DNA of 64,000 nt. Source: Deltaproteobacteria bacterium (GTDB taxonomy: Bacteria; Myxococcota_A; Polyangia; Nannocystales; Nannocystaceae). The stretch spans positions 124,001-188,000 of the forward strand of contig JADJEE010000002.1 of NCBI GenBank assembly GCA_016709225.1. The letters run 5' to 3'. Below, piece after piece: positions 58,678-64,000 of this stretch (its first letter is position 1; each line of letters opens with the position of its first letter). The notes under the pieces are model-generated. The model saw nothing but the letters and a program-made list of their open reading frames with translations, was not told the DNA's origin and did not search any database. The position numbers were made by a program, and so were the translations under genes.

Positions 58678-59735
58678 CCCGCCCGCGCCGACCACCAGCG
58701 TCGCGCCTTGCCGAGCACGCGCTGGCCCAGCGAAGGCGGTGGTGCCGGAACGCAGTGCACGTCCGCAAACGATCGCGCGAGCGTCTCGCACTCGCCTTGC
58801 GACAGCGCCAGCTGCGTGGCTGCGATCGCGTCGTCGATCTGGCGCACGTCACCGACACCGACGATCGCCGCGTCGACGTCCTGCGCCAGCACCCACGCCA
58901 GCGCAACCTGGGCCACGGTGGCGTCGTGGCGCGCAGCGATCGGCAGCAGCGCGCGGTGGGTCGCGGCGACGATGCGAGCGCGGCTCTCGGGTGAGAACTC
59001 GGCCGCCCATCGCCGATCGTCGTCGGGTCCCGGCGCATGGCGGGGGTCGCGACCGGCGAGCGCGCCCGCGGCCAGCGGCGAGTAGGCCAGCACACCGCAG
59101 CCGAGCGCGCGGGCGCTCGGCACCGCGTCGGTCCGCGCGGCCGGACGCAGCAGCGACAGCGGCAGCTGGTGGCTGCACAGCGGCACCGGACCGAGTGCCG
59201 CGTGGGCCCGCCGCAGCTGGTCGTCGTCGAAGTTCGACACGCCGATCGCATCGATCTTGCCCTCGCGTCGCAGCACCAACAGCTCGCCGATCGCCTCCTC
59301 GATCGGGACCAGCGGATCGGGATGGTGGATCTGGCACAGATCGATCCGCTCGATCCCCAGCCGCGCGAGGCTGCCTTCGACATCGGCCCGCAGTGCGCGG
59401 GGGCGACTGTCGCGTCGCACCGCGCGGCGCTGGCCGTCGATGATCGCCTCGAACAGGATCTCGCCGTGATCGCCATCCCAGCGCAGCCCGACCTTGTCGA
59501 GCACCCGCACACGCCCGCGGACCCCGGCGAGCACCCGACCGAGCTGCGACTCGCTGCGACCGAAGCCGTACAGCGGCGCGGTGTCGATCGCGAACAGCCC
59601 GCGCTCGATCGCGGCGTGCAGCACTCGCTCGCGCGCGGCGTCCCCCTCGCGATAGGCCATGGCCCCGACGACGATGCGCGGCACCGTCAATCCGGCGCGA
59701 CCGAGCATGCGGGTGGGGATCGCAGGACCGTGCAC
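58659..59735 (-). CDS. Aldo/keto reductase
   Basis: The 358-residue NADPH-dependent oxidoreductase has the AKR barrel with its tetrad visible: Asp and Tyr in FAIDTAPLYGFGRSE, Lys in VLDKVGL and His in LCQIHHPDPLVP. Cofactor-site sequence includes AIGVSNFDDDQLRRA and LAYSPLAAGALAGR. GTG 59735 keeps the conserved TRMLGRAGLTVPRI start of the family; ATG 59708 would remove part of the first strand. Substrate is unknown. Confidence 0.87.
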   Translation of the reverse strand: MHGPAIPTRMLGRAGLTVPRIVVGAMAYREGDAARERVLHAAIERGLFAIDTAPLYGFGRSESQLGRVLAGVRGRVRVLDKVGLRWDGDHGEILFEAIIDGQRRAVRRDSRPRALRADVEGSLARLGIERIDLCQIHHPDPLVPIEEAIGELLVLRREGKIDAIGVSNFDDDQLRRAHAALGPVPLCSHQLPLSLLRPAARTDAVPSARALGCGVLAYSPLAAGALAGRDPRHAPGPDDDRRWAAEFSPESRARIVAATHRALLPIAARHDATVAQVALAWVLAQDVDAAIVGVGDVRQIDDAIAATQLALSQGECETLARSFADVHCVPAPPPSLGQRVLGKARRWWSARAGYQRTV

Positions 59736-60007
59736 GGCCCCTGGTAGCAAGCCTGGGCCGGCGCGGCACCGCGCCCGCGCGGGCCCAGGCGTGACCGCCC
59801 TCACCCATCCCGCAGCATCGCCCCGCCGGGGTTTCGGACGGCCGTCGTCGGCAATCCGCCACGGTGGATGATCGTGGCGTTGCGGTCGGCAACAGACAGG
59901 GTCGGGATCCGTCGTGCTGTTGAAGGGTCCCACCGGCGTGCCGGCCTGGCACGGGGCTTGGAAGGCTCCGGTCCCGACCGCTCCCCGCCCCCCTCCGAGA
60001 CGCGACC

Positions 60008-60586
60008 ATGCCCGCCGTTCCCGCCCTGCTCGCCCTGCTGACCTCGACCGCTGGCGCCCCGCTGTTGCCGTATGCAGAGATCTCCGCCGAGGCATTGGCG
60101 CCCGACGGCATCCGCCACCAGGAGGCGCTTCGCATCGACCGCGACTTCGGCAAGCCCGAGTTCGATCTCGTGGTCGACACCTGGATGCCCGAGCGCAACC
60201 CCAGCGCCTTCGCCGACGTGCGGCTGTGGTGGGTGAAGACCACCGCCGCCGATCGCCGCAGCCCGCTGTCGACCCGCGCGCAGAAGTACGTCGAGATCGA
60301 CAGCAAGGCGCAGGGCCCCGACCGCTGGCTGCTGGCCGTGACCGGCGATCACAAGCGCTTCGCGTTCGAGGTCGAGCTCGCCGACGACGGTGAAGCCGCG
60401 GTCTTCACCGACATCGTCGACGAGCGGGGCCAACGGGTCGAGCACTGTCGCGCGCGCTCGGGCTTCTTGCACGCGCGCCGCTTCATGGGCCTGCCGGTCG
60501 GCATCGCGCGCCTGTCGATCTCGTGCGTCGACGACCATGGCCGCACGCGCAACGGCAATGCGATCATGGGTCGCGCGCATCGCTAG
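60008..60586 (+). CDS. Secreted hypothetical protein
   Basis: The 192-residue protein has a short signal-like N terminus (VPALLALLTSTAGAP) and a beta-rich body with several Trp and a Cys pair (VEHCRARSG, ISCVDDHG). It matches no family I know. No Shine-Dalgarno site or -10 element of the type seen elsewhere precedes ATG 60008; the 272 nt between it and the divergent reductase show nothing else. Two GC-rich hairpins follow its stop. Confidence 0.55.
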   Translation: MPAVPALLALLTSTAGAPLLPYAEISAEALAPDGIRHQEALRIDRDFGKPEFDLVVDTWMPERNPSAFADVRLWWVKTTAADRRSPLSTRAQKYVEIDSKAQGPDRWLLAVTGDHKRFAFEVELADDGEAAVFTDIVDERGQRVEHCRARSGFLHARRFMGLPVGIARLSISCVDDHGRTRNGNAIMGRAHR

Positions 60587-60613
60587 CGAGCAGGCCCGCC
60601 GCGGCGCGGCCGG

Positions 60614-60665
60614 CCTCGCAGTCCGCGAGGGGCCGCCCCACCGCCGGGCCTCGCGGTTCGCGAGG
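60614..60665. repeat. Two related GC-rich hairpins
   Basis: CCTCGC-AGTCC-GCGAGG (60614-60630) and CCTCGCG-GTT-CGCGAGG (60649-60665) share arms and flanks (GGCC before, GGG-GCC after). They may end transcription of the upstream gene or belong to a dispersed palindromic repeat. A diverged relative (CCTTCGCGGGGTTCGCGAG) occurs near 26681-26699. Confidence 0.45.
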
Positions 60666-60720
60666 GCTGCCCACCTCGCGCGCCGACCTCGGGCCTTGTT
60701 GCGGGGCTTCACCGCGGACT

Positions 60721-60728
60721 GTTAGCGT
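60721..60728 (+). promoter_or_regulatory. Extended -10 element before the DUF4132-like gene
   Basis: ACTGTTAGCGT (TGN-TANNNT) ends 8 nt before ATG 60737, predicting a leaderless transcript. Confidence 0.45.
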
Positions 60729-60736
60729 CGGCCGCG

Positions 60737-62960
60737 ATGGCCGCTCCGCTCCTCTCGCTCGATGCTGCGCTGCAGCTGCTCGCGCGACCGCCGTGGGTGA
60801 AGCCCGTCGACGGCGGCACGCGCCGCGCCCTGCCGCCGCTCGCGGTGGCACCGGCGGCCGCCGAGCACGGCCGCGCGATGGCGACGACCCTGCGCAGCGA
60901 CGATCCCGTGGCGTTGCTGGCGTGGTTGCGTGCTGCGCCGGAGACCGCGGCCGCGTCGCTGCTGGCCGCGGGCACGCGCGACGCCTGGATGGCCCTGCGG
61001 ATCGCCACGCTGCACTGCGACGGTGGCGATGCCGTTGCCCGCGTCGCGACGCAGCTGGGGGTGGCCGAGGCGGTCGCCGCGGCGCAGCTCGACGATCCGC
61101 TGCTGTGCCACCCGCTCGAGTTCCCCCAGCTGCCCGCGCGCCTGCCGGCGGTGACATTGCGCGCCGATCTGCAGCATCCCCGGCGCGGACAGGAGCTCGG
61201 CCACGACGAGCTGCGCCGGTTGGTGGAGCTGTTCGGCTTCGCCCGCGTGTTTGCGCCCCACCTGGCGTGGTCGCCGTTGCGAGCGGCGCTCGAGCCCGAG
61301 TCCCGCGAGGTGCTCGCGCAGGCGCTGCTGCGCCACCCCGATCACACGCGCGCGGCGACCCGCCTGGGTGACGACGCGCTCGGCGAGCGCGTGCTCGCAC
61401 GGGCGATGGCCTCGGGCCGTCCGGAGCCGCTGTGCGATGCGCTCGCGGCCGCCGATCCGATGTGGCTGTGCCGGATGGTCGCCTGCGACAGCCAGCCGAT
61501 GCGTCGCTGGGCCCGCGACCACGTCGACGCGCTGGTGGCCCCGACCAGCGTCGACGACGAGCGGACGCCGATGGTCGTGCGCGCCCACGTCGATGCGCTC
61601 GAGCGCGCGATGGTCGAGCGCCGTCGCTTCACCCCGGCCGCGCTCCACCGCGCGGCGCGTCACCCGGTGCTCGCGCCCCTCCTCGGCGCGCTCGTGCTCG
61701 GCTGCTACGTCGACGACGTGCTGGTGAAGTGGTTTCGCCTCGATGCGCAGGGTGGGCCGGTCGACCACGGCGGGCAGCCGTTCGAGCCCAGCGGCCCGAT
61801 CGGCATCTGCCACCCGCTCGAGCTGCCGGAGCACGAGCGCCGCGCCCTCGCCGACGGCCTCGAGGGCCAGCAACCATTCGCGCAGCTGCGGCGCCCGCTG
61901 TTCGTGCCGATGCCCGACGGCCGCCCCGATCCGGCGGCGCTGGCCGAGGCGATGGTGCCTTCGCGCCTGCTCGCGCTGGCCGACGACGAGTGGCGCCGGA
62001 TCAGCGACGGCGCCAGCCTGCGGGCAATCGCGCGGACGATCCGTGGTGGACTCGAGGTCGCCGTCGAGCTCGCGGCGGTGCCGTTCCGGGATCTCGACGC
62101 CTTCGCCAGCGGCCCATCGGTGATGGGCACGGTCGCTTGGCGAGCCCGCCAGTCGCGACGCCAGCGGCGTGCTGCAGCATCACGTCGGCTGGGCGGCCTG
62201 GTCGCACGCCAACCCCATCGAGTTCAGCGAGGTCATCCGCGAGATCGCCAGCTGCCTCGTGCGGGCCCATCCATCACCCGAGTGGATCGATCCCACGGTG
62301 TTGTCGGTGTACCGCCAGGCCATCCGTCGCGCGCCCACGGATCGCGAACCCGTGCTCGCGCTCGCGCAGCTGCTGCGCAAGCACCACCACCCCGAGGGCG
62401 AGCTGCTCGAGCTCGATCTACGCGAACGCGAGGGCACGCTCGACGACCCCGACGCGATCGAACGCCTGCTGGCGCTGGCGGCCGCGCACGGCTTTCCGCG
62501 CGAGCCCGACGATCCCGACGGCGAGCTGCTGGTGTTCCGCCCCCGCCACGGCACCCACTACGTCGTGACCCTCGGTGGTCGCGAGCACGCGATCGGCTAC
62601 GACGCCGGTGTGCTCACCGTCGACGACGGCGCCGAGCGCCGCACGCTGCGCCCGCGGCTGGCGGCGCGCGATCACTGGAGCGACATCGAGACCAACGTCA
62701 TCCTCGCGCTCACGCTGGCGGTGTTCCGCGAGCGCCGGGGGCTCGACGCGCTGTGGCTGCCGCCGGTCGAGAGCTTCGGCTCGCACCCGCGCGCGCGGCT
62801 GGGCCCGTGGCCGCTGCACCCGTTCCCCGCCGGCGTGCGTCGGCTCGCGTTCGACCCCGCGGCGGCGATCGGCCTGCGGGCGCGGGACCGCCAGCGCTGG
62901 ACCATGCTGTGGCACCGCCTGCAGGCGCTGCTCGGCGATCGCACGCCGCAACGACTGTGA
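60737..62960 (+). pseudogene. DUF4132-like protein gene interrupted by a frameshift near 62131-62168
   Basis: The frame from ATG 60737 reads as normal protein to about 62134. It includes GPIGICHPLELPEHERRALA and QQPFAQLRRPLFVPM, which resemble the DUF4132 family, and ends sensibly at FASGPSVMGTV. After that it turns into an Arg-rich shadow frame running to 63052. The plausible continuation is in the +1 frame (SLGEPASRDASGVLQHHVGW onward) and stops at 62960. Either one base is inserted or missing in this copy or assembly, or two genes are fused here. The N-terminal 380 residues are Ala/Leu-rich, helical and unassigned. Confidence 0.6.
62169..62960 (+). CDS. 3' part of the DUF4132-like gene, TIGR02996-like segment
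   Basis: Read from GTG 62169 this frame gives 263 residues. QHHVGWAAWSHANPIEFSEV continues the upstream protein. ALAQLLRKHHHPEGELLELDL followed by IERLLALAAAHGFPREPDD resembles the TIGR02996 module found in many myxobacterial and planctomycete proteins. The rest is a beta-rich domain with no known motif. No ribosome site or -10 element precedes GTG 62169, so I regard it as the displaced C terminus of the gene beginning at 60737 rather than an independent gene. Confidence 0.55.
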   Translation: MLQHHVGWAAWSHANPIEFSEVIREIASCLVRAHPSPEWIDPTVLSVYRQAIRRAPTDREPVLALAQLLRKHHHPEGELLELDLREREGTLDDPDAIERLLALAAAHGFPREPDDPDGELLVFRPRHGTHYVVTLGGREHAIGYDAGVLTVDDGAERRTLRPRLAARDHWSDIETNVILALTLAVFRERRGLDALWLPPVESFGSHPRARLGPWPLHPFPAGVRRLAFDPAAAIGLRARDRQRWTMLWHRLQALLGDRTPQRL

Positions 62961-63094
62961 TGGCGGGGGCCCGCGGCCGCGGCCCCGACCGCCGCACGCC
63001 AGCCTCGCCTCGCGGCGTCGCGCCGCGCCGACCTCCAGGATCCCCATGCTGACGGGGCTTTGGCGCCGGGGTTGTCCGAGCGCCGTCGGTCACT

Positions 63095-63102
63095 GCTAAA
63101 GT
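63095..63102 (+). promoter_or_regulatory. Extended -10 element before the acyl-CoA synthetase gene
   Basis: ACTGCTAAAGT (TGN-TANNNT) lies about 102 nt upstream of ATG 63205, giving a leader of about 95 nt. Confidence 0.45.
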
Positions 63103-63204
63103 CCCCGGCGAGGCCAGCGGCGCCAGCGTTGGTCGTCGCGCCCGCGACGACGTCGCGAGCGCTGTCGCGGCCTCGAGTTCGTGATCAGAGGAGACGTGGA
63201 AGCG

Positions 63205-64000
63205 ATGTCCGAGAAGCGCACGGTGATGCAGGTGATGGAGTCGACGGCCAAGGTCCACGGCGAGAAGCCGGCACTGCGGCACAAGCAGGGCGGCACCTGG
63301 CGCACGACGACCTGGGCGGAGTACCGCAACCACGCCCGCGCGGCCGCCAAGAGCCTCATCAAGCTGGGCCTCGAGCCCGGCAAGGGCGTCGCCATCATCG
63401 GCTTCAACTGTCCGCAGTGGGCCATCGCCGACGTCGCCACGATCTATGCCGGCGGCGCGCCGGCGGGCATCTACACCACCAACTCCGCCGATCAGTGCAA
63501 GTACATCGCGGGCCACAGCGAGGCCCAGGTCGCGGTGGTCGAGAACCGCGAGCAGCTCGCGAAGTTCAAGGAGGTCTGGAAGGACCTCCCCCACCTGCGC
63601 GCGATCGTCATGATGTATGGCGACGACGGCGACGACAACGTCTACAGCTGGACCGAGTTCCTCGAGCTCGGCAAGGACGTCGCCGACGATGACCTCGAGC
63701 GTCGCATCAAGGCCCAGAAGCCCGACGACGTCTGCACGTACATCTACACCTCGGGCACCACCGGCGATCCCAAGGCGGTGATGATCAGCCACGACAACAT
63801 CACCTGGACCGCCAGCGCCTCGCTCGAGATGCTGGGGGTTCAGGAGGGCGATCGCGTGATCAGCTACCTGCCGTTCTCGCACATCGCCGAGCAGGTGGTG
63901 TCACTGCACGGGCCGATGGCCGCGGGCATGTGCACCGCGTTCGCCGAGAGCATGGACAAGCTGCGCGACAACCTTCGCGAGGTGCGGCCGACGATGTTCC
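63205..64000 (+). CDS. Long-chain acyl-CoA synthetase (AMP-binding), truncated by window
   Basis: The enzyme activates fatty acids to acyl-AMP and then acyl-CoA. The visible 265 residues contain KPALRHKQGGTWRTTTWAEY, GKGVAIIGFNCPQWAIADVA, the AMP-binding P-loop YIYTSGTTGDPKAVMISHDN and SYLPFSHIAEQVV, typical of bacterial FadD15-like/long-chain synthetases. The C-terminal half lies beyond 64000. ATG 63205 has GGA 4 nt and GGAG about 13 nt upstream. Confidence 0.92.
   Translation, partial: MSEKRTVMQVMESTAKVHGEKPALRHKQGGTWRTTTWAEYRNHARAAAKSLIKLGLEPGKGVAIIGFNCPQWAIADVATIYAGGAPAGIYTTNSADQCKYIAGHSEAQVAVVENREQLAKFKEVWKDLPHLRAIVMMYGDDGDDNVYSWTEFLELGKDVADDDLERRIKAQKPDDVCTYIYTSGTTGDPKAVMISHDNITWTASASLEMLGVQEGDRVISYLPFSHIAEQVVSLHGPMAAGMCTAFAESMDKLRDNLREVRPTMF

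Overview
The window comes from a very GC-rich genome (roughly 70% G+C, third codon positions about 85-90% G/C). The gene content points to a myxobacterium-like member of the Myxococcota, probably near the Nannocystales: a type IV pilus cluster pilMNOPQ joined to aroK-aroB, a roadblock/LC7 protein, a eukaryotic-type Ser/Thr kinase, an NtrC-type regulator, ECF and RpoH-like sigma factors, a DUF1592/DUF1552 pair, and many lipoproteins. The lineage is inferred from gene content only. I saw no rRNA, tRNA, CRISPR array, insertion sequence or phage gene. The contents look chromosomal, with housekeeping genes mixed with poorly known secreted proteins.

Layout. 1-6135 (minus): a truncated glycosidase-like secreted protein, a DmeF-type Co/Ni exporter, a patatin-like lipoprotein, rsmI and an RpoH-like sigma factor. 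6334-12757 (plus): a very long S41 protease, a metzincin-like lipoprotein and an SH3-like lipoprotein. 12726-15874 (minus): the DUF1552/DUF1592 pair. 15964-19662: clpX, clpP and tig, with a small opposite-strand gene between clpP and tig. 20000-26605 (minus): a five-gene unit aroQ-accB-accC-TPR-metB-like. 26736-38576 (minus): roadblock protein, lipoprotein, then a long unit HTH-pilM-N-O-P-Q-aroK-aroB. 38976-40406 (minus): an NtrC-type regulator. 40545-46580: glpK, a hypothetical gene divergent from a PEP-synthase-like gene, an HU/IHF protein and two unknowns. 46711-49023 (plus): ECF sigma factor and a FecR/TPR anti-sigma-like partner. 49109-49330: a two-module tandem repeat. 49588-52919 (minus): an FHA protein with five DUF898-like repeats, then recA. 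53023-60586: M28 peptidase, lipid kinase, comM, Ser/Thr kinase, a DUF2378-like protein, aldo/keto reductase and a secreted unknown. 60737-62960: a DUF4132-like gene broken by a frameshift. 63205 to the end: an acyl-CoA synthetase truncated by the window.

How the genes work together. pilMNOPQ encodes the inner-membrane platform and outer-membrane secretin of the type IV pilus (gliding/twitching motility). Co-transcription with aroK and aroB is suggested by stop-start overlaps. AroQ and AroB/AroK belong to the shikimate pathway. AccB/AccC feed fatty-acid synthesis. ClpX/ClpP and trigger factor handle protein quality control.

Two general patterns stand out. (1) Many leading genes carry a TGCTANNNT-like extended -10 element. 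In about nine of them its last T is only 7-11 nt before the start codon, which predicts leaderless or nearly leaderless mRNAs. Genes inside operons instead use Shine-Dalgarno sites or ATGA/GTGA overlaps. (2) Six of the seven convergent gene pairs overlap or abut. The most unusual proteins are a 1756-residue PilQ with about 920 residues of predicted coiled coil inserted between two AMIN domains, and the FHA-(Pro/Gly/Met linker)-five-DUF898-repeat protein.
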